A stretch of 64,000 bases of DNA from Centroberyx gerrardi (Eukaryota > Chordata > Actinopteri > Beryciformes > Berycidae), in NCBI RefSeq assembly GCF_048128805.1, contig NC_135998.1:27611992-27675991 (forward strand), read 5' to 3'. The position numbers were made by a program, and so were the translations under genes. Under the pieces are notes generated by a model that saw only the letters and a list, made by a program, of their open reading frames with translations, had not been told where the DNA came from and did not search any database. This document shows positions 1 to 12,314 of this stretch, piece after piece; the stretch's first letter is position 1; each line of letters begins with the position of its first letter.

Positions 1-1978
1 GGGGATGAAACAGTCATGAGCAGTGCCACCGCTAATCTGTATTGTCCTGTGGGATAATAAGTGGGCTTTAATGCTGTTTGAGAGGCAGTAGATCTGCTCG
101 CATTGCCCTGTGGGTAGAAGGCAAAGGCCTACTTTGTGCTTCTGCCTTGGTTAAATAGTATCGCAGTAAAATGAAAGGCTGACAGGAAAAAAAAGTGCAA
201 ACGACAACCAGAGACTGTGTATTTTTCATAGTATTTCTATTGAACTGTTAGGAGTATACAGTACATAGAAAACAGTGACATGTTACAATACGTCCACATC
301 TGTAAATGGTTTGAACACTTTGCGAAATGTTAAGAAACCATTTATAGACGTGCCTGAAAGTGTTACATATAAAACATTGCACTAGTTAGACGCATCACTT
401 ACTGAAGTAGAAAGTACACAATGTGTTAAAAGTCAATATCTATACAGGTGGGCTTTTCCCCGGAGTGGAAACATCCGTATCATACAATGTCAATCTTATC
501 AACACGGCAGAAAAATAAAATACAGTACACAAAAGAGATATTTTTTGTTCCATGGCACTATGTGCACATTTATCAGAAGGAAACTTCTGATCGATATTTA
601 CAAAGAAAAGTGTCAATTAGTTAGTCACATATACTATACATTGTTATATCGGAAGATTCAATATGATCCAAACTTGTGCTTAAGAACATTAAGATAATTC
701 AAATTGACGTCGCTATACAGGTAGAATTTTAAGAGGACAATATATGAAATCCACAGGTAATATAAAATGGGACAGTACATATTTTACTAATCTGTATTGA
801 CCTTTGATAAAATCCCAATGTTTTTTGCTTTAGAATAAGAGTTTTTAAGTGTCTTGGATGCTGAATCTTTAAAGTGGACAGTGCAATACAACGTTACTAG
901 AGGCTTCTATAGTCTTCATCTGGGTGGGTTCCTCTAACATGTAGCAAGACGTGTTTTAAAATCCCATTTATAATACAGTAGTCCTAGTATAGACTATACA
1001 CTAGAATCAGTGCTAGCTTATTTCCCTGTATGCATATCACTGTGGTTCGTGACAGATCTCGAATACACCAACCTCATAACCAGACAGAATAAATAACATA
1101 ACACAACAACTTCATCGCCAGCTAAAACAAACCCTCAGTATCTACTTTACAGTGGCCTTATTCTAGTATGTTAACCTGTATATTAACCTATGGAAAAGGA
1201 GTGTAAGTACGCAATAACGCTGTATAGTTCCTTCATGAAAATCTCTCTAATACATAATGTGCTTAAGTATACGAACGCAATTGTTTGTAATTAAACTGTG
1301 TTGTTAGATATACTATCTATTAGGGGAATTTACGCTAAATACTTGCACAGTATTGTTGTGTCCTCCAATACTTTTCCACAGGTTAACACAGAAGGCCTTT
1401 GTAAAACATCTGACATGGCAGTATTGTTCTCTGATTGGTTTTCAGCCGTAAAGACAATGGAATGTCATACAGAAGACAGGAATGTCATGAGGCATTAAGC
1501 GTCAGTCCGGTGCTTCATTCTCCCTTCGTTTTTAACTGTGCTGAACTGTGTTCCCTCTTTTTTTGTTACTTAACAAATAAAGCCCGATAAGAGCGGATGT
1601 CGAACATCACCCATGCTATATTTAAAAACAAAATAAAATGCAAAAGAACACACATTAAAAACAAATAAGTGCAGAGGATGGATCCCTTTTCTTACAAAAC
1701 ATCGATATTGCACCAAAGCAGCATATTTGGACAAGCATTCTGCGTTATATTCAGAACAGTTTAGCTTTTTGAGTCTTTTAGTGGGATAGAGGATTTAGAT
1801 CGGGACGGTGGATGACAGTGATATACATAAATACAATATAAAAATACATATGGAAAATCTGTTGTTTGGCTGTGCGAGGCCTAGTGTCAGGCATGAGCTG
1901 GACGGTAGGAGCTGTAATAAAGGGAGAGGACAACGGGTTAAAATGGAGTTAAAGAGTTCACCGTCGGTGTGGAAACCT
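1..1978 (-). other. clip1: clip1 3' UTR / downstream flank
   Basis: AT-rich sequence immediately after the clip1 stop with no exon I can support on either strand. It is presumably 3' UTR for at least part of its length (inference from position). An ATTAAA-type signal reads on the minus strand near position 70, but the true poly(A) site is not determined. Confidence 0.5.
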
Positions 1979-2216
1979 CTAGAAGGTCTGATCGTCGTTG
2001 CAGGACTCGGTGGCGTGTCCGAAGGCCTCGCAGATGTCGCAGTAGGGCCTCTGGTCGGCCGGGTTGCCGTGGTAGGTGGAGTGGGGCACCGAGTCGGGGC
2101 TCTGGGCCTGGGTGGGACAGTCCTCCGTGTCGTGGAGGTCGAAGCAGTCGCAGATGTCGCAGAACAGGCGCGGAGGGGGGGGCTTCTTCTCCCGCTTCGA
2201 CACGCCCTCGTCCAGC
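1979..2216 (-). CDS. clip1: clip1 coding exon 23 (zinc knuckles, stop)
   Basis: Encodes a basic/Pro stretch ([10 protein letters not shown]) and two metal-binding knuckles: [15 protein letters not shown] and [14 protein letters not shown]. In CLIP-170 these recruit dynactin p150 and LIS1 and fold back onto the CAP-Gly domains (autoinhibition). The C-terminus DDQTF resembles the EEY/F-like tail that CAP-Gly domains bind. TAA/TAG-type stop at the low-coordinate end; 3' UTR continues leftward. Confidence 0.96.
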
Positions 2217-5200
2217 CTGGACCACGAGAGGGGAGGGAGAAGAGAGGAATAACGGGTGTCAGTCTGCTCAGTGCAATAGAGATGTCATCATTACAATTAT
2301 GGGTGTCTGTGTGTCTCACCCGTCTGTCCCGTCGTTGCCGTTGAACTCAGCCAGAGCCATCTTCTTCAGCTTGATCTTCAGCTCCTCGTTCTTCCGCTGC
2401 AGGTCCACAATCACACTGTTCAGAAAGTTGATCTGCGGGAGACGACCGGACAACGGTCGCATAAACTCAAAATTAAAACTGGATTCTTGCACAGAAGCAA
2501 ATCGTCCAAATCACTGTACAATCCACTATGGAGATATTCTGTATTATGCATTCTGCCCCTTCCGCTCTAAAGCCGCTAGATGCAGTTTATCAATACATTT
2601 CATACTCACCATTGTGAAATAATGAGTTGGTCTTCTTTAAGAACAAGAAGGGATTTGCACTGCATTATATTCATCTATAAAACTCTACTTTCAAATCTCC
2701 CACAACGTCTTTCCCCTCTGCTTGCTTTTAAATCCATTAACTACAGCACCAGATCACAGGACTGGTTCGATTAAGATACTGCACCCATGAATACAGAACT
2801 TGGCAAGGCTGGGTCCCATTACTATGCACCTTATAAACTGAATGATTTGCAAAGGGCTTTGAAGTGAGACTTTGTTGTTCCCCTGAGTGTTTTTAAAGCA
2901 TTAATTTCTGGCATATTCTTGTTTCAATATAGACTGATTTTGAAGCTTTTATCTCTAACAACCTTGATTCATGTGATTGTCTCTTACAGTCTATCTCTGT
3001 TGTTCGAATGTTTTTGTGACTGAACTTGTCTGTCATTTTTGTAAAATACATGTTTTCTTGTCCTTTCTTGAAAAAGAGATTTTGATCTAAATCAGACTAC
3101 CTGATTAAATAAAGGATTCAATCCATGAACCAAATCGCACTGATGTGAAGGTTTACATGGCGCAAATGAGAACATGATCAAGTTTGATATAGACATGAGA
3201 TGCATTTGGATAAGCCGTACCTGTCCCTCAGCAAACTCCTTCTCTTCTCTCAGCCGGTCCAGAGCCGCGTCACCTGCAGAAGCGAAAGTGAAAACCAGAA
3301 AACAGGCTGAAACTCAAATATCTCTTTACCAGAACAGCGCGGACGCTCTGATCAAACCTCGGGTAATGCATCATTCGTGGAGTTGTGAAGAATCGCAGCT
3401 CATCTCCTCACCTGCGGACGGAGCTTCTCTGTCTTCTCCCTCTGAGGCCTGCGTTCCCATGAGCCTCTGCTCTAGGCTGTGAACGCGGCTCTGCAGCTGG
3501 GCTTTGTCTCTCTCCAGGGTCTCCACGGCAGACTGCAGGGTCTTGGCCACGGCGTTTTCTCCTCGCAGCACTGCAATCTACGGGGACGAAGCAGCAATAA
3601 CCATCAAACAGATAAGTCCCTCGCACGGTTCAGTTTACATAAGATCAAAGTGGTGTTCTTAAGAAACAGGAAGACAGAGTGAAAGTGTGTGTGTGTGTGT
3701 GTGTGTGTTGTACCTCATTCCTCAGAGTTTCCAGCTCCTGGTCCTTGTCTGAGATTAAGGCTCCAGTGGATTTCTGGAAGTTTATTTCCCCCTCTGAATC
3801 TCTGTAGAAAGAGTGAGAGAATAATTTGATGCAGAAGTCCGCACTAAACCCCACTCTGGGACTGACAGAAACAGATCACTACTCTATAGGTGTGTGAGTG
3901 TGTGTATATGTGTGTGTGTGTGAGAGAGACAGAAAGAGAGAGAAAAGGAGCTTGCAAAAATAGACTTCAGTAGGTTTGGAGAAACTAGACTGCTCCCAAA
4001 CTGCACTGAAGTCAAACTTGAGATAAATGCTGCACAGAAACAGCTGGGAAGGAACCCCAAATAATGAAGAACAAGGCTGTTTATCAAAGGTGAAATTCTA
4101 GGAGAGAAGGAGGGCTTTAGCGCCCACTTGGATTTTCTCATTTCATCTGTGCCAAGTCAACTCTAAATTTTATATGATACTTATGAAGATTTCCTTGGAA
4201 ACAATATATAATATGGCACATACAGGTCCTGTGATTGTAGTCATCCAAGTCCAACTTGTTCCTGAATCGAACCAATGTTTATGGAGTTATAAAATCCAGC
4301 TTCTGTGAATAATTTGCTGTATTTACTTATGCATAAGTAAATAATAAAATGGCCAGAAACTTAAGTGCTTTGTTGATTCAACATAAATTTACTGCTTTAA
4401 CAAATCAGACAGGTACAATATGACTTTGCTCGCAGCTAATATTACACAAGCAAAAATCAGCTTAGTTGTGGCTCAATGGATCAACAGTACTGTGGATCTT
4501 AATTCCATTATCAATTATAAAGGGCAATGGCTGAGCTTTCACATCTTTTTCTGAACCAATCTTATCAGATGACATACCTACAATACCTCAGTTAGACCCA
4601 TCTTGATACATGTTATTGGATGTGAAGCAGGTAGTTGTGTTGAATCACAGCTCCTGTCTGTCTGCCTGTCTCTTCATCTTCTCTTCACCTGAGCAGGGAG
4701 GCACGCTCTCCCTCCGCAGCTGTTATTTCTGCTCTAATTGTCCATCACCTCTTAATTTCCCTCTGGCCAACACAACCGTCCTGTCAGCTCCTCTTCATAA
4801 CCCTCTCTCTTCGCTTCTGTCTCTCCGAGCTTCTATCACAAATCTGTGATCCCTAACTGTCATCTTGCCTCATCTATCTATCATTGATCTATCATTTCAC
4901 CAGTCGTTCAACATTCACTCTCCGCCTCCACCGCTGCTCTGGCATTAGCAGTGTTAGTGGTGGGATATTTTAAGGAGGGCTTAATCCTTTGATTACAGAC
5001 CAGTCAGACTACACAAAGACTGAGTGTCCATTCTAATTGGCAGAAAATACAAGTGCAGACTTAAAATGGGCTTAAAAAAGGCGTTACAACAACAAAATGT
5101 AAAACTGTAGAAACTAAAGCCATATTTTTATTAAGCAAACTAATGGTTAGCATTAACTAGTATCAAACATATCTAGATACACAAGAGAGACATACATCTA

Positions 5201-8200
5201 AATGTCCTATCAGATGTCCAAAATTCTCAGAGGAAACACTGTTGTCCTTCAGATATGGCAAACTGTTTTTGTGATAAGCATTAATTAACATATAACATTG
5301 TAAATGTACATGGCAAATAAATTTGAGACCGACTGTAGTTTCTGGGGAATCTATCATCATTAATTACATGATAATGCCACATCCACATGGATTTCTAAAA
5401 AGGCACCAATATCCAATTTGTATACCTTGTGCCAGTAAAAGTCACATTAAAGTAAATCTGCAATGGAGTGCAAAAGCTGTGGCTTCCAGCACTAAATCAT
5501 CAATCACAACATCAGAGCACATTAAAGGTCCATATTCTGCACTTTCCAGTGTTTTATTTTATGTCTTGAGGTCCATTAAAAGCTGTTTGTGTGGTGTCAT
5601 GTACCAAAAACACTCTCAATCCATTTTTACACGACAAGAACAGGCTGTTTCTGTCGTTGTGTCTTTAAGGCTCATTAATATTAACGACCCTCTGTTCTGA
5701 TTGGCTAACCGCTTCAAGAGTAAAACGTGAGACACCGCAGCCCGGCAGCTACAGGTAGGGAAAACTCTCTGGTAAAAAACAATGACAACCGCTCAACCGC
5801 TTTGAAAAAAACACTTTTGTTAGTCTATTATTTCTTACAAAAATGATAATGAGCGAACCTTTGTGACGCCACAAAGTTACGGAAGTCCAAACGGCTCATT
5901 TAGAGGCTCGCTTTTCTAATATGAATTGTGTGGATTTAGTTGCCGAACGTGCGTTTTAATACTTTCACCATGTTTAGATAGCACATCCAACTCCTTTATA
6001 ATCACAGAGGCAAGGGGAATCCTGTTTTACATGATATGGGACCTTTAAAAGATCCAAAACAGTTGAGATAATAGAAACAGTGCATTTGGCAATGGCAGGA
6101 TAATTCTGTGTAAAGATTGCATTGCTCATTGCTTGAGCATATAGGGCGCATTAATATAAGAAAGAATTTCAGTATTTGTCTTTCCTAGTTTCTTACCTGT
6201 TTCTCATGTCTGGCTGTTGGCTGTTACGGTCCACGTTGCGCTGAGACACAAACATACAATTATAGAGGCATTTAAAAACAGGCTAAAACCGTCTCAGCTT
6301 TAAGAGTTCAGCAGGTGGTCAATCCTCACTATGCCAAAACCTATTAATCAAAACAGGGTTTCTGGCTCAACAAACCATGATCTATTACAGGATGAAAGAA
6401 ACATTGTTCCCATAATATGAATTTTTTATGAGATTTTAGGAAAGGTCAGTCAGTACCTCCTCAAGATGCTGAGACTTCTGCGAGGCCAGCTTCAGCTCCT
6501 CACTGAGTGGAGGAAGGAGAAAGGAGTAATGACATACTGTACTGCACTGAATGTACATTCAATTCTCTGTGATATCAATGTAACACATTCTCAGACTGAG
6601 AGCAAGTCTGCTCATCTGTTTAACTCTGATGTGGTGCCAGATGTTAACTGTCTGTTCACATCTGTTAAACACACACACACACACACACACACACACTTCA
6701 AGCTGAAACACTGAGGTCAGGATCCACAGAATGCTTGCTGTGGTGCTAATGCAGCTGCACCTGCTCAGATTTTTTGTGCATTTAACTTGGTCAGATTATA
6801 TTCTGAAGTACGCATGTCAGGGTAATGTGCAAAAATGATGGGGGTTTTGACAAAACCCCCCAAATTAGGTAATAGAAACAGTAATTTTTTATATATGCAT
6901 CTCTTTCTCCAAATGTTCCAGTGCCTTTTAAAGTTTCACATTTCATGCACATAAACATATTGCTGTAGAAATATTGCATCAAAGCAAACCAAGCCTATGG
7001 GAAAATGCATTGGCTTAGCAGTATATAATTTATTCTAGTCATTTATTTAAGTAAATAAGAAATTCAATTAAAGTCACGGGAAATAACAGTTTGGACTACA
7101 AACATCTTGAGTTGATTCTAACTTAATAGTAAATCTGTGTAGTTATCTCATCTTTGCTACTGCTATACCCACTGAAATAGCTTGGCTTTGCAATCTACAG
7201 ACTAGTTCCCATCATTCAAAAAGCCATCTGTCTATCTATCTATCCCTGCTGCTCATGTAGCCTACTGTGCCATCTTATTTTAAACATCTTAAAGGATTTG
7301 ACAACTGTAAAACCCAGGGTGGTTTACTCACTTCACAGTGCTAAGATCCAGTGGTGATATAGTACGTCTACTCCCCTGAATGCAAGATGCTATGATAGTA
7401 AGTCTGGTAATTTATGAATATGGATATTTTTGGATCGTGAAACCAAATGCTTTGCTAGAGAAATCCAGTTTAGCTCCATTCGGGTCATTCTTAGGATTTG
7501 TGTCATAGGGAGAACTCTGAAGCTGCGTGTGACAAATAGCCCAGTCTGAGCACCATCTGGGTGAAGAATTCAGCTGCCTGCTGTATAATTACATTCACCA
7601 TGCCTCTGTAGCATCATCCCCTCAAATAGGGCAGGGAGGAGGCTGATTTAAAGGGGTATGCCGCCGAATTGCAGTGTACAAATATGTTTTCGTTTATACA
7701 GTTCAAATCTGTATAAATGAAAATTCCCTGCTGTTACTTTCTGTGAGGGTGAACAAGAAACTGATTTAGATGGATATTAAAAATTATTTTCTAATATAAC
7801 AAGAGATGTAGTGGAGGGTAAACCAACTTGAACTCAGTTGCTCCACTATTTAGTTACATTTCCAAGCTAATCCAAAATTGTACAATGTAGATGAATGTAT
7901 ATTATAGCAAGTATCTTTTTATTCATGCAGTACATCGCTAACTGCAAAAGCCAAATGCAATTTCAGCAAATGGCTAAGATGGGTCACAATCATAATATAA
8001 AAAACACACTGAAAGACCATGGTCTCACTTCTCATCTAGGCTTTTTTATTGTCTCCAATAGATAAACAAATCTGCACTTCACACAGCACTAACAAATGCA
8101 AACACAAAAACACTCAGCTGTTCTCTCAGATGCCACAAAGCCACATTGACTCCACACAAACAAACACACACAAGCAGAGTCAAATAGAGACACACACACA

Positions 8201-11200
8201 GTCACACACACACACACACACTCTGAGGTCATAGTGAGAGTAGTGGCCATGTTGGAGCCAGGCGGTCCTAGGAGGAGAGACGGAGGGATTACATAACGCT
8301 CCCAGCAGGAGGCTGAGGAAGGACGCGCCTCAGATAGGATGGAGGAACACATTGTCAGGACGGGACGGGGAGGGGGGGGGGGAAATATAACCAAGCTACG
8401 TCTGTCATCATCAGACAGCCAAGGCATTTAACACCCTTATCTATATAGATTCATTTCTTATTGACATAGAAAAACAGACAAATGACAATCTAAACTGAGA
8501 GGATAATGGGCTATTCTGGAGGAAGATGAAATTGCTTTTTACTGTATGTAGTTACAAGCTATAGCTAACAGAAATGTGATGGCATCTCCATCTCCCGCTA
8601 GTCCTCCTTCAGGATGCTACATACTGATGACTACAATTCAGCCAATTATATCCATCTGGAGCTCTGACATCACCGCTCAGGGCCCTGATGACTCAGGGGA
8701 GGTGTGGCAGAATGACTGCTTAAAACACACACACACAAACACACACACACACTACATACCTCCACACGTGCACACAGAGAGGCACACATCCAGCTACACA
8801 CCAGTCTATAAATAGACCTCCACATCAGGCTGGAAGATCCACCACAACCACAACAAAGCGAGGTAAAAAGCATGCGGTAAAAAGATGGAATATTTTTTAC
8901 CCTGTACAAAAAACTGGTAATAAAGATAAGAATATGTTGCTTTTTATGATGCATCTGTTTTCTCTGTTGGTTTCCCATGAACCATCTCTAGAAACCACTT
9001 AAACACACCAAATCTAATGAACTGGCTGGCTGGCGTCACATTTGAAGGAGACACAAACGAGGAGAAAACACACTGGTTATCGTGAGCACTTACATTTCCT
9101 TGCAGAGAATTCCAATACGTTGGTTTTCCGAGCTGCTCCGCTCCTTAGAGAGACTGAGCTCTTCCTGGTATTTGGAGTTCTGCTGGTTCAGAGCCTTGAG
9201 CTGCAGAAGTCACAGAGACGGAGGAAAGGAAAGGGAGACAGAAAAAATACTGAAAAAAGAACAACAAAGCCCCTCACTGGAGGATGAATTGCTCTCTTCA
9301 TGCTCCTCTTAATGCTTTGTCACATACATTAAGCATTCCTGCAGTTAGACTGATGTGGTTTACAGAAATAGATGCATCCTCATTTAACAGTCTCACACAG
9401 TCTCTGGAGGCTGTTTACCAAAGAAGACACTACAAGTATTTTTTATAGTTAACAACAGTATTTATCTTTCCATACACCACAAACAGAGTCAATCAACATC
9501 ACATTCCCACATCTCATTTAAGACTTTTGCATCTTCCAAAAAGCTAGAGTTAGAACACAGATTATATTTAAAACAGATAATACCTTGAGACCCCATTCAT
9601 AGGTTAAAATTAATATAAACCATATACCAGAGACATAACAGTTTCTTCTAGTGTATGAATACCTGGGGCAAACTTTTTTATTCTTCATTTTTCAAGTTTT
9701 ACATTCTGTAGCTAAAACTCTTGCGTAATAGAGTCTGACTGTTCAAACTGCGTCTCAGACACGTGAAGTGCTGTGATCTCACCAGTTTTAAAATAGCACT
9801 GGTCAATAATTAATTTAAAAGACTAACAACAAGTATGGTTTCCGAATCAATGCCTTCACTGCGGCTGGCATCGGATAAAAATGAAATGAAATCCCTATGC
9901 ATGACAAGCCAAACTGCAAGCCATCTGCAGTATGTTTCTCTTGCACATTAACACATTGTCAACGGTGTTATCCACACTGTTTCTGCCGCCTTCCATGTGA
10001 GTTTCTGATCAAAGTTGCTGCCTCTAACGTCAATATTTATGTGCATCTCAGAAGCAAGAACTAGTCTACAGAACACACACACACACGCACAGAGTTATCT
10101 GTACTGTCTGAGGTTGCTGTCAGTGCCAATCTGAGACTTCAGCGCTTGTTTATGGTACATGCCTGAATTAGGCATGACAACAGACTACAGTACACAATCC
10201 TATATAAAGTCCATCAACACCCACAATAGCACACTGATCGTATCAGCTCCACATTTACAAGAGCTCATTAGAGCAAGTGGAACAGCAGAGAGACTACACA
10301 TAAACAAAGTGAATGCCTATGCCTGCTAACCGCCTCTTTCTACTCACACCGACAGTAAAATGTTGTCGTGGTGGAGAACTGCACAAAACATGTTTTCCTA
10401 TCATGTGGATTCTTTCAAGTGTGGAACTTCAATAGAGTTGTCAGGTAAACCCAGTGGTATAAATATCAGGTTGAGTTTAATTCAGTAAAGGCACGTGTGG
10501 ATCTCTATAGGAAAGGGATATTGAGGACAAAACATTAACCCTACCTGGTAGCGAGGGGAGTAGATGCTGCTGGAGTAGCCCTGATGCAGAGCAGCTATGT
10601 CCATACCTACAGAGCTGGCCCCAAGCTCACCACTGCCGCTTCTCACCCTCTGCTAAAGACAGCAGTGTTGTTGCTATCCCGCCACTCTCCCTCTACCTAT
10701 AACATACACAGACTAGCACCAGCTAGGCATCAATAAACCATCAGCTCTCATCCCCCGTCGTGCACGCCTGAGAGGGAGAAAACGAGAGCGTGTCGCCTGA
10801 GCGCCCTCCCTCCCTCGCTCTCACACTCGCATTAAAGAGGCAAAGCACTGCCATTATGTAAGCCCTCATAAGCTCCTCCCACACTCACCCCCACCGTCTG
10901 CTGTTCACAATTTTGCTTCCTCTCCCTCCGACACCATACACGCTCCTCCAAAAGGTTCATTCATGGTCCCTAATCACAGATAGAGGCATCAGCTGCTATC
11001 TACTTGTCAACATTGCTATGCTTTACATTACAAGTGTACGACAAAACCGGCTGTCACTCATACCGTAGACTCCGATACTGTAATAATGATGCGCTGCAAC
11101 ATTGTGTTGTGGCATCTGTACACACATGTTCCAACAGAGGTCTGACAGCACGAGACAGGAGAAGCAGATCTTGGGTCAAACGTCCATTCACTAAAGCAAT

Positions 11201-11235
11201 ATTCTGCCCAACCAGGCATCACCCTCCCCCCCACC

Positions 11236-11320
<85 letters not shown>

Positions 11321-12265
11321 CAGCTCACTCTGACATGTGCAGGATTACATCACAGCCTATGGGACCATGGATGCGCCAGGGAGAAAAGGGGGCAGACATA
11401 ACAGCATCCCTGCACATCAAACGCTCTACAATGTGTGCCTTTGCGTCCATAAGTGTGTTTTTTACTCCACAGAGATAGAACTGCTGCTATCCAAGACTTT
11501 GTTAATGGTGATGTTATATTGATCCTTTTGGCGTCCTCTATGCATGTGCATCTTAAATATATTGAATTGTCATTCACTCCAACCTTTATGTATGTCATCC
11601 TTTGTCCCCGGACAGTTCAGTTGTGCCAATGAACACTCCTGCCTGTCTGTCAGAAATGAGTTAGCTTTATTTGTAAACTTAATTTGTAATGCCATATATA
11701 TACACTCACCGAGCACTTTATTAGGAACACCATACTAATACTGGGTAGGTATCAGCTTTCAGCTCGATGTCAACCGGCTACCAAAGTGACATCCGCCTCA
11801 AGGTTCGATGTGTTGTGCATTCTGAAATGCTTTTCTGCTCACCACGGTTGTAAAGAGGTTATCTGAGTTACTGAAGCCTTTCTGTCAGCCTTTCAGTCAA
11901 CCAGTCTGGTCATTCTCCTCTGACCTCTCTCATCAACAAGGCATTTCCGTCCGCAGAACTGCCGCTCACTGGATGTTTTTTGTTTTTCGCACCGTTCTGT
12001 GTAAACTCTAGAGACTGTTGTGTGTGAAAATCCCAGGAGATCAGCAGTTTCAGAAATACTCAACGGCACCAACAACCACGCCACGGTCAAAGTCACTGAG
12101 ATCACATTTTTCCCCATTCTGATGTTTGATGTGAACATTAACTGAAGCTGCTGACCTGTATCTGCATGATCTTATGCATTGCACTGCTGCCACATGATTG
12201 GCTGATAGGATAATTGCATGAATAAGCAGGTGTACAGGTGTTCCTAATAAAGTGCTCGGTGAGTG

Positions 12266-12314
<49 letters not shown>

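Noticed and set aside
1795..2344. Long open frames on both strands (174-217 codons) overlapping the clip1 zinc-knuckle exon
   Set aside because: They are alternate-frame shadows of the GC-rich last two clip1 exons, with low-complexity Arg/Pro/Thr translations and no splice or homology support.
3371..3571. Independent small gene starting [10 protein letters not shown]
   Set aside because: It is clip1 exon 20 read from an internal Met and past the donor site.
11004..11333. Open frames of 86-109 codons over the CA repeat
   Set aside because: Products are poly(His-Thr) or poly(Val-Cys) from the microsatellite.
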